A stretch of DNA of 64,000 nt. Origin: Porphyromonadaceae bacterium W3.11 (lineage in GTDB: Bacteria; Bacteroidota; Bacteroidia; Bacteroidales; Porphyromonadaceae). A program made the position numbers and the translations under genes. Where the stretch lies: the NCBI GenBank assembly GCA_030434245.1, contig JAUISX010000006.1, forward strand, positions 124,001 through 188,000. The letters run 5' to 3'. Position 1 is the stretch's first letter, and each line of letters opens with the position of its first letter. The notes beneath the pieces are model-generated. The model was given only the letters and a program-made list of their open reading frames with translations. It had not been told where the DNA came from and made no database searches. Below, one piece after another: positions 55,418 to 64,000 of the stretch.

Positions 55418-56383
55418 TTAATCATTCCCCTCCATGTTCTTAGTCTCTGCGATGATGTACTCAGGTCGTTTCTTCACTTCGTCAAAAACCACACCCACGT
55501 ATTTGCTTAGCACCCCAATGGTGATGAGTTGGATACCGCCGAAGAAAATAATCACTATCATGATAGATGACCATCCACTCTCAGGGTAAGTAAATCCAAA
55601 GATCTTTCCTAAAATAACCCAAAGGGCTAGTAATAAACCTATTAGTACGGATATGAATCCCAGTTTTATGGCTAATTTGAGTGGCTTATATGAAAAGTAT
55701 TGAATAGCGTCAGTCGCTAACCTCATCATTTTACTTAAGCTATATTTTGTTTCCCCCGCTGCTCGCTCCTTTCTATGGTAGTAATATGGAGCTTGAGGAA
55801 ATCCCATCCAGCTGATGATCCCTCTAATGTATTTATTATGTTCAGGTAAGTTCCTAAAGGCATCTAATACCTTTTTGTTCATGATCCTAAAGTCGCCGGC
55901 ATCTAATGGTAGAGGTCGCTCAGTCATCGAATTCAGAAAACGATAAAAGAGTTTTGCTGTCCATTTCTTAAAGAGAGTCTCCCCATCTCTTTCCTCTCTC
56001 ACCCCATAAACGACAGCATGTCCTTCATTCTTCATCATTCTGAACATCCCCGGGATTTCCTCAGGTGGATCCTGTAGATCGGCATCAATGACAGCCGCAT
56101 AATCACTGTAGCACATCCTCATACCAGCAGTTAAGGCGGCTTGGTGTCCAAAGTTTCGGCTGAAGTGAATAACCTGTACCGTAGGGTCCTTGGCTGCTAT
56201 CTCATTTAGAATCTCAGTAGTCCTATCATGACTGCCATCATTAATAAAAGTTATCTGGCCCATGATGTTATCCTCTTCTTCCATAGAGTCCAGCATTTTC
56301 CTAACTCTTGGATAGGTTAGGGGAAGAACCTCCTCTTCATTATAGCAAGGAATAATAATGGTTAAGCTCTGGGGGGTATTCAT
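55418..56383 (-). CDS. Family 2 glycosyltransferase, GtrB/DPM1-like
   Basis: The enzyme probably moves a sugar from a nucleotide to undecaprenyl phosphate on the inner face of the membrane. The catalytic domain begins SLTIIIPCYNEEEVLPLTYPR and holds the metal site DADLQDPPEE near residues 97-106; the GDFRIMNKKVLDAFRNLPE region follows. Two membrane helices are at about 230-255 and 268-290. It overlaps the gtrA gene by 4 bases; such pairs add and flip sugars for surface decoration. Confidence 0.9.
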   Translation of the reverse strand: MNTPQSLTIIIPCYNEEEVLPLTYPRVRKMLDSMEEEDNIMGQITFINDGSHDRTTEILNEIAAKDPTVQVIHFSRNFGHQAALTAGMRMCYSDYAAVIDADLQDPPEEIPGMFRMMKNEGHAVVYGVREERDGETLFKKWTAKLFYRFLNSMTERPLPLDAGDFRIMNKKVLDAFRNLPEHNKYIRGIISWMGFPQAPYYYHRKERAAGETKYSLSKMMRLATDAIQYFSYKPLKLAIKLGFISVLIGLLLALWVILGKIFGFTYPESGWSSIMIVIIFFGGIQLITIGVLSKYVGVVFDEVKKRPEYIIAETKNMEGND

Positions 56384-56784
56384 TTCTTGAAGGTGACAAA
56401 CTTATTAAGAATAAAATTAGAAATATTAAAGACCAGCATCGCTACTAATTGACTCCAGATAGCTGGAATAGTAGTATAGGTTAATAATAGATGAAGCGTT
56501 AGCAGGTTAGCCAAATAACAAGGAATCCAAACTGCCATGAAAATAAAGAATTTTCTCCATGACGCTTCAGAGTCAAAGGTCCATTTACTATTCATCAAAA
56601 AGCTATTGAGCAATCCTGCAATATATCCAGCTATATTACTGATACCAGGAGATACGTCCAGCATTTCCTGTAGCACATATATTACAATGAAGGTGATGAG
56701 GGTATTGACTACCCCTACCAAACCATACTTGATCAATTGCTTAAGCAAATTATGTGTTCTATTTCCACTCATATCTTTACGCAT
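56380..56784 (-). CDS. GtrA family membrane protein (possible flippase)
   Basis: A 134-residue protein with four membrane helices. The first is LIKYGLVGVVNTLITFIVIYVLQE and the NSFLMNSKWTF motif follows the second; NFILNKFVTFKK ends the protein. GtrA proteins are thought to flip undecaprenyl phosphate-linked sugars made by a GtrB partner, here the next gene. A start at M5 is possible; see the promoter entry. Confidence 0.88.
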   Translation of the reverse strand: MRKDMSGNRTHNLLKQLIKYGLVGVVNTLITFIVIYVLQEMLDVSPGISNIAGYIAGLLNSFLMNSKWTFDSEASWRKFFIFMAVWIPCYLANLLTLHLLLTYTTIPAIWSQLVAMLVFNISNFILNKFVTFKK

Positions 56785-56790
56785 TAATCA

Positions 56791-56798
56791 CAAAGATA
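56791..56798 (-). promoter_or_regulatory. -7 box just before the gtrA gene
   Basis: TATCTTTG on the minus strand ends 6 bases before the first ATG (56784). Either the mRNA has almost no leader or translation starts at the next ATG, four codons on. Confidence 0.5.
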
Positions 56799-57086
56799 AC
56801 CAACAATAACCAAATTTTGGCTATTTCATGCAGAAAACTCAGGCGTAAGGTGCTCTAATGTATTGAAGAAGGACTATATATTCTTATTTATTAAGTTTAT
56901 GATGGCTCTGTATATCCCACTTTTTTCAAGAATAGCATACCGGTACAATATTTAGAAAGTAACGGTAGAATGGTTTAAAGGTATCTACGGAATATTTTGG
57001 AGGATAATTAATCGTATCAGTTTGTTGAGCAACTCACCAATGATTTAAACATTTGATAAACTCATCTATATCATCTCGGTAGACAT
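56799..57086. other. Spacer between gtrA and the feo genes
   Basis: About 290 bases without a convincing gene on either strand. I see no clear terminator for the feo transcript and no copy of the dispersed repeat. Confidence 0.45.
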
Positions 57087-57254
57087 TTACTTTTGCTCTT
57101 TACTACTACCGCAGTCTTGATTCATACTACAGCCACTACATGAAGAGCATCCTTGATCCTTCTGCTGAAATAATCGGATGATATGGCGTATCATGTAAAA
57201 GAGAACTACTAAGAGTATTACGCCTACTATTATGTATTGTACCAAGTTATCCAT
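57087..57254 (-). CDS. FeoB-associated Cys-rich membrane protein
   Basis: A 55-residue protein. One membrane helix (YIIVGVILLVVLFYMIRHII, residues 7-26) is followed by a cytosolic tail with four Cys: GCSSCSGCSMNQDC. This is the pattern of the small FeoB_associated family, whose members accompany FeoB in many anaerobes and may bind iron or an iron-sulfur cluster. The start codon is 6 bases after the feoAB stop, so the genes are certainly co-transcribed. Confidence 0.88.
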   Translation of the reverse strand: MDNLVQYIIVGVILLVVLFYMIRHIIRLFQQKDQGCSSCSGCSMNQDCGSSKEQK

Positions 57255-57260
57255 TTTTCT

Positions 57261-59735
57261 TTAGATGATTAAGTTTCCCACTTGGGTTATGATAAAGCTC
57301 ATTACCCAGGCTAGTGTGATCGTATAAAGTGCTATAAATAGAGACCATTTATAGCTGCCCGACTCTTTACCAATGACTATGACCGTACTGATGCATGGAA
57401 AATAAACCAATACAAAGACTAAGAACGATATAGCCACTACAGGTGTAAATATAGGGTCCCCATTGGGGTATTTCGCTCCCATGATTTTGTCTTTCAAGCC
57501 TACATCCGTTTGGCTATCTCCTGTGTATAATACCCCCATGGTACTCACAACGACCTCCTTCGCTGCAATCCCTGTAATCAGAGAAACGCTCATTTTCCAA
57601 TCAAAGCCCAATGGTTGAAAGCCTGGCTGTAGGGTATGTCCTATGCGGCCAATATATGAATACTCCTGCTGTATCATATTCTGTTGCTGTTCATAAGGAA
57701 GTGCCATAAATGCTTTCGCTTCCTCAGTAGTATTTTCAGCAATATGTTTTTCAAAGAGTTCTTCTTGCTTAGCTTCGTCCAATGAGCTGACCTGTGGGAA
57801 GTACCCTAGAGCCCATATAATAATAGAGGCAAAAAGGATGACAGATGCCATCTTCTGAAGATATTGCTTTGCCCTTTGCCACATATGCAATAGCACACTG
57901 ATGACAGTCGGTATCCGATAGGGTGGAAGCTCCATTACAAAGGGGCTATCCTCTTCAGTAAAAACAAACCTTTTGAATAGCAGTGCACTAAATATAGCTA
58001 CGGTAATCCCTAGGAAGTACAATGCGAAAAGCACCAATCCTGCTTGTTTTGGAAAGAAGGCTCCTGCCAAGAGTAGATAGACTGGAAGCTTAGCACTACA
58101 GCTCATAAATGGTATCACCATCATGGTGATGAGTCGATTATTACGATTCTCAATGGTACGGGTCGCCATTACGGCAGGGACATTACATCCAAAGCCCATA
58201 ATCATCGGGATGAATGACCGCCCATGTAGCCCAATGAGGTGCATGAGTCTATCCATTATGAACGCAGCACGTGCCATGTAGCCAGTATCTTCGATGATGG
58301 CTAGACATAAATAAAGGATTACGATGTTAGGTAAGAAGACCAATACCCCTCCGACTCCAGCAATAATACCATCGACGAGTAGGTCCTTTAGTGGACCATC
58401 ACTCATCAGATCACCTACAATATTCCCTATCCATGCCACCCCACTTTCGATCCAATCCATAGGATAGGCACCTAGTGTGAAGGTGAGCTGGAAAGCAAGG
58501 TACATGATCGCAATAAAGATGGGGAACCCCCATACTTTGTGAGTCAATATGTGGTCAATCTTTTTGTTCCTGTCATTTATTTGAGAGTAGTCTGAGGTAT
58601 ATGTCTCCTGAAGAGCTCCTCGAACGAATCCATATTTACCATTCGTAATGTCCGTCTGGATATCCTTATCAGTTACCTTCTCATACTCATTGATAGCATA
58701 CTTGGCACGAGTGAAGAAAAAGGCTGCCTTTTCCGATTCACTTCTAAGGGCCTCTTCCACCACCTTATCTCTCTCTAAAAGCTTTATCGCGATAAAGCGA
58801 GGTCGGATATTCCTGAAGTTTTCTGGGATCAGTTGGCTATTATCTTTGATCCCATCGCTCACGAAGTTTATAGCATTCTCTAACTCTTCACGATAACGTA
58901 CATCAATAATCCTCCTGACATTAGAGCGATTTTCGTACAACTTGATGATTTGAGAGAAGATCGCTTTGAGTCCTTGTCCCGTCCTACCTACAGTAGGCGT
59001 CATAGGCACACCGATTAACTTACTGAGAGCTGGGATATTGAGTGTACTGCCATTCTCTTGTAGATCATCCCACATATTTAGGGCTATAACCATCGGAATG
59101 TTAGTCTCCATGAGCTGAGTCGTCATGTACATATTCCTCTCTAGATTGGTACTATCCACCACATTGAGAATGACGTCAGGACGGTTCTCTCCGAGTAGCT
59201 GCTGGAGGATGAACTTCTCCTCTGGACTATAGGAGGAGATGGAGTATGCACCAGGAAGATCCATTAGGTCGAACGTGAATCCATCTTGTGAGTATGAAGC
59301 GGTTTTCACGCCCACCGTTACGCCACTATAGTTTCCCACGTGCTCATTAGCACCACTAGCAGCATTGAAGAGAGAGGTCTTCCCTGAATTTGGATTCCCT
59401 ACAAATGCCACTTTTATTCTCTTGGAGTCCGTATTATCCACGAGTTCAGGGAAAATCTCACTCTCACTACTCATTATCTCGTACCTTGTGTCCCTAGTCT
59501 TAGAGTTGTGAGTAAGACGTTCGACCTCAATATCAGCCGCTTCACTTCTCCTTAAGGTTATATCGTAGTTAAGGATTCTGTACTCTACGGGGTCTTTGAG
59601 GGGTGCATTCTTGACGACAAGAATATCCTCACCTTCAATAAATCCCATCTCCATAAGTCGCTTCCTGAAAGCTCCTTTTGTGTGAAGTTCAACAATCCTT
59701 GCCCTTTCTCCTGTATGTAAATCGGAAAGCCTCAT
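57261..59735 (-). CDS. feoB: Fused FeoA-FeoB ferrous iron transporter
   Basis: FeoB imports ferrous iron across the inner membrane. From the ATG at 59733-59735 there are 824 residues. Residues 1-72 are a FeoA-type SH3 domain (MRLSDLHTGERARIVELH), then the G domain with the P-loop GNPNSGKTS (113-121), DLPGAY and NMWD, and the membrane part with two gates (GFGCNVPAVMATRTIENRNNR and the later GIAAKEVVVSTMGVLY). The fusion is common in Bacteroidetes. A TTG at 59777 would give 14 more residues, but they are not FeoA-like and lie almost on the -7 box. Confidence 0.95.
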   Translation of the reverse strand: MRLSDLHTGERARIVELHTKGAFRKRLMEMGFIEGEDILVVKNAPLKDPVEYRILNYDITLRRSEAADIEVERLTHNSKTRDTRYEIMSSESEIFPELVDNTDSKRIKVAFVGNPNSGKTSLFNAASGANEHVGNYSGVTVGVKTASYSQDGFTFDLMDLPGAYSISSYSPEEKFILQQLLGENRPDVILNVVDSTNLERNMYMTTQLMETNIPMVIALNMWDDLQENGSTLNIPALSKLIGVPMTPTVGRTGQGLKAIFSQIIKLYENRSNVRRIIDVRYREELENAINFVSDGIKDNSQLIPENFRNIRPRFIAIKLLERDKVVEEALRSESEKAAFFFTRAKYAINEYEKVTDKDIQTDITNGKYGFVRGALQETYTSDYSQINDRNKKIDHILTHKVWGFPIFIAIMYLAFQLTFTLGAYPMDWIESGVAWIGNIVGDLMSDGPLKDLLVDGIIAGVGGVLVFLPNIVILYLCLAIIEDTGYMARAAFIMDRLMHLIGLHGRSFIPMIMGFGCNVPAVMATRTIENRNNRLITMMVIPFMSCSAKLPVYLLLAGAFFPKQAGLVLFALYFLGITVAIFSALLFKRFVFTEEDSPFVMELPPYRIPTVISVLLHMWQRAKQYLQKMASVILFASIIIWALGYFPQVSSLDEAKQEELFEKHIAENTTEEAKAFMALPYEQQQNMIQQEYSYIGRIGHTLQPGFQPLGFDWKMSVSLITGIAAKEVVVSTMGVLYTGDSQTDVGLKDKIMGAKYPNGDPIFTPVVAISFLVFVLVYFPCISTVIVIGKESGSYKWSLFIALYTITLAWVMSFIITQVGNLII

Positions 59736-59780
59736 TTCTGCTTTTCTCCTATTAATATTTTCAACATTTTTTCGCAATAA

Positions 59781-59789
59781 GCAAAGATA
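59781..59789 (-). promoter_or_regulatory. -7 promoter box for the feo operon
   Basis: TATCTTTGC on the minus strand, 45 bases before the chosen ATG. It supports the start at 59735 against the TTG at 59777. No clear Fur box was recognised. Confidence 0.6.
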
Positions 59790-60001
59790 CCTCCTATCGT
59801 GGTTTAAGACATACCTATATTTAGGTATTTGTGTTCATTTCATCGTAACATTAAGGTCTTTTATTAGTGGATTACTAAAATTTAGTGTAATAGAGTAGGT
59901 GACATGAGGTGATATTAACTGGCTAAATGAAGTAGTGAGCAGTGAGGTTAGTGCTATCGATGTAGAGTAACCTTTTTCTATCAAATATTTGCATAACGAA
60001 T

Positions 60002-60194
60002 AGGTACCAAAATGTTAGTGACCCGTTAAGAAAAGGGGGCATTTTAGGGGCTAATAATCTTACTATAGGAAAAATTTCTCCTTCTCATATCAAAAAAATA
60101 TTTTTCATATGAGAAGCGTTTCTCTTTTATATAACTAAAATATCCACCTCCAATAGTCCCGAATATAAGTCCTGTGAGTGACATTTTGATACTT
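60002..60194 (+). repeat. Dispersed MITE/REP-like repeat, copy D
   Basis: A 193-bp element with inverted ends GTACCAAAATGTTA (near 60004) and TGACATTTTGATAC (near 60179). The inside reads ACTATAGGAAAAATTT, CATATCAAAAAAATATTTTT, CATATGAGAAGCG and TTTATATAACTAAAATATCC. Over some 60 bases it follows copy C closely, and it shares AGGGGCTAAT with copy A. Confidence 0.75.
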
Positions 60195-60445
60195 TCTGTT
60201 AGCCTCTTTATATCAGTGCTTTAGGATCTATCTTTTGTCTAATTATAGAGAGTGTTATGACTGTATGACCTAAAATGCTTACAAGAGTGTATTGTGTGAT
60301 AGTGGACTTCTTCGTTACGCATTATTTTACTTATAAGTCTTTCTCTAATATGAAGGCTGAGCTGCTAGGTATATCTTCATAACTTTTGCAATTTGATGAC
60401 ATGACACTATAAATGCTCTAGATGGGATATTACTCAAGAAATCGC

Positions 60446-60454
60446 TACCTTTGC
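60446..60454 (+). promoter_or_regulatory. -7 promoter box for dxs
   Basis: TACCTTTGC, 47 bases before the dxs ATG; a good match to TAnnTTTG without a clear -33 partner. Confidence 0.55.
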
Positions 60455-60501
60455 ACACGTATGAATAGTAGTAGCTATTTGGCGAGAAGCTTAGGTAGAA
60501 C

Positions 60502-62400
60502 ATGATAAAGAATTTTGATCTTCTTGATAATATAAATAGTCCATCTGACCTTAAGAAGCTATCTGTAGAGCAGCTTCCACAGCTATGTGATGAGATACGC
60601 GAATTTATGCTGCAGGTGCTGAGTGATGTGCCTGGGCATTTAGGAGCTAATTTGGGCGTAGTGGAACTGACTGTAGCTCTTCACTATGTCTTTGATTTGC
60701 CTCATGATCAGATCGTTTGGGATGTTGGTCATCAGGCTTATATCCACAAGATTTTGACCGGTAGGAAGGGCGATTTTGCCACACTTCGTCAATGGGGCGG
60801 AATTAGTGGCTTCACGCACCCATTTGAGAGCAAGTATGATGCCTTTGTGGCTGGACATGCCTCTAATTCGATATCAGCAGCTCTAGGTATATCTGTTGCT
60901 AACCAGATGAGTGGCAAGGATAATAATGTGATAGCGGTTATTGGAGATGGTGCGATGACGGGGGGGCTAGCATTCGAGGGGCTTAATAATGCCTCTTCGC
61001 AGCCTAATAACTTACTTATTATCCTGAACGACAATCATATCTCTATTGATCCAAGTACTGGGGGACTAAGCAAATACCTCGTGAAGATAATCACGAGTAA
61101 GGAGTACAATGATCTGCGACATAAAGGGTACAAGGGACTGAAGAAGATGAAAATCATCAATGAACGCAGACGAAATAATTTACTCCGATTTAATAATAGT
61201 CTTAAGGCCCTAATTAATGACGAGACGAATCTTTTCGAAGGCTTCAGTATTCGCTATTTTGGGCCTATCGATGGGCATAATGTAGAGTCCTTAATAGAGC
61301 GTCTGGAGATCATTAAGCACTTCAAGGGGCCTAAGCTCCTTCATGTCAAGACTACGAAGGGTAAAGGATATAAACCAGCTGAAGATAGTGCTGTATTATG
61401 GCATGCTCCTGGTAAATTTGATGTGAATACGGGAGAGAGAATCACCATCAAAGAGGTCCCAGATAAGCCCCTGAAGTATCAAGAGATCTTCGGGCAAACC
61501 TTACTAGAGTTAGCGGAGAAGGATGAGAGAATTGTAGGGATTACACCAGCTATGGTGAGTGGTAGTTCCTTCGGATATATGCAGGAGAAATATCCAGAGA
61601 GGGTCTTTGATGTGGGTATAGCTGAGGCTCATGCTGTTACCTTTTCTGCTGGGCTTGCCATGAATGGTATGATTCCGTTCTGTAATATTTATTCTAGCTT
61701 TTTGCAACGAGGCTATGATCAGGTTATTCACGATGTCGCGATGCAAAAAGCACCTATTATCCTGTGTCTGGATAGATCAGGATTGGTCGGTGAGGATGGG
61801 GCTACTCATCAGGGAGCTTATGATATTGCTTACCTGAGGACTATTCCGAACCTGAAAATTATGTCCCCTATCAACGAACGTGAGCTCAGGCAGATGATGT
61901 ACACCGCCTATATGCATCACGAGGAGGGTCCATTTGTGATTCGCTTCCCGAGAGGGCTAGGATCTTGCCCTCAGTGGCATGTGCCATTTAGTGAGATAGA
62001 CTTAGGCAAGTCTGAAATGCTCAAAGTAGGGGATGACCTTATCTTCGTCTCTTATGGATCCGTCGGTTACACGGTTGGCAAAGCCATTGATAAATTAGTA
62101 CTGAAGGGTTATAATCCAGGACATCTTAACCTCAGGTTTGTGAAGCCTTTGGATACGGAAGCTCTGGACGAAATAGCACAGCGATATAAGTATATTATTA
62201 CTGTGGAGGATGGATCACTTGCGGGTGGAGTCGGAAGTGCATTGCTGGAATATTATAGTGACCAAGGAAAGCATATCGACATAACTAGGATTGGAATCCC
62301 AGATGCTTTTATTAAACATGGTCGGGTAGAGATACAGCATGCCTATGTAGGATTAGATGTTGATTCAATAGCAAATAAAGCTATAGAACTTTTGAAATAG
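60502..62400 (+). CDS. dxs: 1-deoxy-D-xylulose-5-phosphate synthase
   Basis: DXS condenses pyruvate with glyceraldehyde 3-phosphate, the first step of the MEP isoprenoid route; it feeds the UppS product. The 632-residue chain has the TPP-binding motif GDGAMTGGLAFEGLNN with NDNHISI, the HTTKGKGY-type linker (here VKTTKGKGYKPAE), the transketolase-type domain with DRSGLVGEDGATHQGAYD and the C-terminal domain. As a TPP enzyme it depends on the thiamine operon at 22.6-27.2 kb. Confidence 0.97.
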   Translation: MIKNFDLLDNINSPSDLKKLSVEQLPQLCDEIREFMLQVLSDVPGHLGANLGVVELTVALHYVFDLPHDQIVWDVGHQAYIHKILTGRKGDFATLRQWGGISGFTHPFESKYDAFVAGHASNSISAALGISVANQMSGKDNNVIAVIGDGAMTGGLAFEGLNNASSQPNNLLIILNDNHISIDPSTGGLSKYLVKIITSKEYNDLRHKGYKGLKKMKIINERRRNNLLRFNNSLKALINDETNLFEGFSIRYFGPIDGHNVESLIERLEIIKHFKGPKLLHVKTTKGKGYKPAEDSAVLWHAPGKFDVNTGERITIKEVPDKPLKYQEIFGQTLLELAEKDERIVGITPAMVSGSSFGYMQEKYPERVFDVGIAEAHAVTFSAGLAMNGMIPFCNIYSSFLQRGYDQVIHDVAMQKAPIILCLDRSGLVGEDGATHQGAYDIAYLRTIPNLKIMSPINERELRQMMYTAYMHHEEGPFVIRFPRGLGSCPQWHVPFSEIDLGKSEMLKVGDDLIFVSYGSVGYTVGKAIDKLVLKGYNPGHLNLRFVKPLDTEALDEIAQRYKYIITVEDGSLAGGVGSALLEYYSDQGKHIDITRIGIPDAFIKHGRVEIQHAYVGLDVDSIANKAIELLK

Positions 62401-62423
62401 ATCAAACACACATTAAGTAGGAT

Positions 62424-63767
62424 ATGAGGATATTGATAGCAGGTGCTGGTGAAGTGGGGACTCATTTGGCAAAGTTACTCTCTCATGAGTCACATGATAT
62501 TACAATAATGGATGAATCTTCGGAGAACCTTGAATTTGCATTCAATGATGGTCTGGAGATTATGACGTATGTAGGTGTTCCGACCTCATTTGAGGCACTT
62601 AAAGAAGCTGGTGCTGGATCCGCAGATCTATTTATTGCTGTAACGCCAGAGGAAAGTGCCAATATAATTGCTTGTATTCTAGCTACTAAGATGGGTGCAA
62701 AGCAGACACTCGCTCGAATAAATAATAGCGAATATCTGGAGCCTAGAAACAGAGCGTACCTTAAGGACTTAGGGGTGGATGATATGATATATCCAGAGGC
62801 TTTAGCTGCAACCCAGATTAAAGAAAGTCTGAGCCTACCGTGGTCGAAGCAGTATTGGCGATTTTTTAATGGTAAGCTAGTGCTGGTGGCGACTAGAGTT
62901 GTTAATGACTCTCCGCTGATTGGTAAGAAACTGATGGATCTTGCTGACTTATCAGAGAAGATATTCCATATCGTGGCTATAGTACGTTCTAATCACACGA
63001 TCATTCCTAGAGGTAATGATATGATAGAGCGTGATGATATATTATTTGTTACGGCGATGCCTAATGACCTAAATCTCGTTAGGCAATTCAGTGGGCAAGA
63101 AGATATCAAGCTTAAGAGAATCATCATAATGGGTGGAAGTCGAATAGCTGTTAAGACAGCACAATACCTACCATCTGATATCTATGTGAAGATTATAGAG
63201 CGTGATTACGAGAAGTGTAGAAAGCTCTCCGAACTGGTGCCAGATAACGCATTGGTCATCCATGGGGACGGTAGAGACCCAGATCTATTGATAGATGAAG
63301 GGATAAAGAAGGCTCAGGCCTTCTTAGCTCTTACAAGTACATCTGAAAGTAATATGATAGCGACGATTAATGCTAAAAGATTGGGTGTGCCATTCTCTGT
63401 AGCTCAGATTGAGAACTTAGATTACTTGGAGATTGCTAATGAGATGAAGATAGGCAATCTGATTAATCGTAAACTTATAGCAGCAGCTGCTATATTTAGG
63501 TATTTACTCAATGTTGATATTTCGGATGCCAAGACCTTATCTATAGGTCAGGGAGAGGTCCTTGAGATTCATGTGAGAGAAAATTCGAAGGTGACTCATG
63601 CTATGGTAAAAGACCTTCATATCCCAGAAGGGGTCTCCTTAGGGGGATTGATGAGGGATGGACGCGTTTTACTTGTTGAGGGAACTACTATGATAGAGGC
63701 CGGAGATACAGTGATGGTTTTCACAGATAGGAGTAATGCTAGGGCTATTAATAATCTTTTCTCATAA
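62424..63767 (+). CDS. trkA: Trk potassium uptake regulator TrkA
   Basis: TrkA is the cytosolic nucleotide-binding ring that gates the TrkH potassium channel. The 447-residue chain has two tandem RCK units: a first NAD-binding fold (ILIAGAGEVGTHLAKLL, 3-19) with its C domain to about 220, then a second (RIIIMGGSRIAVKTAQ, about 232-247) and a final TrkA_C domain. It ends one base into the trkH start (TAATG). Confidence 0.95.
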   Translation: MRILIAGAGEVGTHLAKLLSHESHDITIMDESSENLEFAFNDGLEIMTYVGVPTSFEALKEAGAGSADLFIAVTPEESANIIACILATKMGAKQTLARINNSEYLEPRNRAYLKDLGVDDMIYPEALAATQIKESLSLPWSKQYWRFFNGKLVLVATRVVNDSPLIGKKLMDLADLSEKIFHIVAIVRSNHTIIPRGNDMIERDDILFVTAMPNDLNLVRQFSGQEDIKLKRIIIMGGSRIAVKTAQYLPSDIYVKIIERDYEKCRKLSELVPDNALVIHGDGRDPDLLIDEGIKKAQAFLALTSTSESNMIATINAKRLGVPFSVAQIENLDYLEIANEMKIGNLINRKLIAAAAIFRYLLNVDISDAKTLSIGQGEVLEIHVRENSKVTHAMVKDLHIPEGVSLGGLMRDGRVLLVEGTTMIEAGDTVMVFTDRSNARAINNLFS

Positions 63768-64000
63768 TGGCACGATCAGAATATACTGAATACGAGACAC
63801 GTCGAGGGTTTAACTTTCGCTTTATTTTCTTATTATTAGGTGTGTTATGCTTCATTCAGGTAGTTTTTCTACTTTGTGCGGCATCTATTTCTAGTTATTT
63901 TCATGATACTGCACTGAAGCCATTGCTCTATACGGCATTGATTGATTCTATATTGGGATTGATCTTAATTCTTAGTAGCCGTGGGTATAAGATGTATGAT
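63767..64000 (+). CDS. trkH: Trk potassium channel subunit TrkH, N-terminal part (cut by window edge)
   Basis: The ATG shares its A with the last base of the trkA stop (TAATG), so the two are translationally coupled. The 78 residues in the window include a short charged head (MARSEYTEYETRRGFNFR) and two membrane helices (FIFLLLGVLCFIQVVFLLCA and LLYTALIDSILGLILILSS). The family call rests on this start and on the trkA partner; the selectivity loops are beyond the edge. Confidence 0.8.
   Translation, partial: MARSEYTEYETRRGFNFRFIFLLLGVLCFIQVVFLLCAASISSYFHDTALKPLLYTALIDSILGLILILSSRGYKMYD

Larger units (their letters stand above)
59790..60501. other. 710-bp gene-free stretch with repeat copy D and the dxs promoter
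   Basis: No gene on either strand. It holds copy D of the dispersed repeat (60002-60194) and a plus-strand -7 box TACCTTTGC (60446-60454) 47 bases before dxs. Confidence 0.55.

Overview
The window is ordinary chromosomal DNA of a low-G+C (roughly 40% by eye) member of the Bacteroidales, most probably Porphyromonas or a close relative. The pointers are: promoters of the Bacteroidetes type (TAnnTTTG at -7), an almost complete lack of Shine-Dalgarno sequences, a fused FeoA-FeoB with a Cys-rich partner, a DUF4827 lipoprotein next to glmM, tandem OmpH/Skp proteins after bamA, and a superoxide dismutase of the Porphyromonas kind. No phage, IS transposase, CRISPR array or conjugative gene was seen. 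The genes are nearly all housekeeping; the novelty lies in the spaces between them and in a few modified proteins.

Layout. 1-12.1 kb, minus strand: start of typA, then gcvT, pepT, glmM, a DUF4827 lipoprotein, asnS, an rRNA pseudouridine synthase with a 285-residue disordered head, purB, a C-S lyase and a repeat-bearing lipoprotein. 12.6-17.1 kb: an aldehyde dehydrogenase, ribD, and the tightly overlapping prmC-recX-comF set. 17.1-22.5 kb, minus strand: a MATE exporter, two identical tRNA-Arg(ACG) genes, fabD, an MFS carrier and a superoxide dismutase carrying a lipoprotein signal. 22.6-27.25 kb, minus strand: a thiamine operon under a TPP riboswitch, thiD-thiE-thiC-thi4-thiE2, in which a Thi4-type thiazole synthase stands where ThiGHSF would be expected. 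27.3-28.8 kb: a DUF389 membrane protein.

29.5-40.1 kb: sdaA, purH, then the cell-shape operon mreB-mreC-mreD-mrdA-rodA with xerD behind it, then HU and a small winged-helix protein. 40.6-43.6 kb: cobU-cobT-cobS-cobC, the nucleotide-loop end of cobalamin synthesis. 43.7-49.9 kb: a propeller-like lipoprotein, uppS, bamA with a Gly-Tyr-rich insert, and two Skp chaperones, an envelope-building run. 49.9-56.8 kb, minus strand: mnmD, birA, a YfhO protein, cca, a GT2 glycosyltransferase and a GtrA protein, several joined by 4-base overlaps. 57.0-59.8 kb: the ferrous iron operon. 60.5 kb to the end: dxs, trkA and the start of trkH.

The most unusual signal is a dispersed repeat of about 150-200 bp found four times, once in each of the four largest gene-free stretches (near 12.3, 29.1, 40.4 and 60.1 kb). 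All copies share nested palindromes built on CATATG and CCTATAGG, an AAAAATATTTTT spacer and a TATATAACTAAAAT arm. Three show inverted ends. One copy lies in the opposite orientation to the other three. It looks like a non-coding MITE- or REP-like family.
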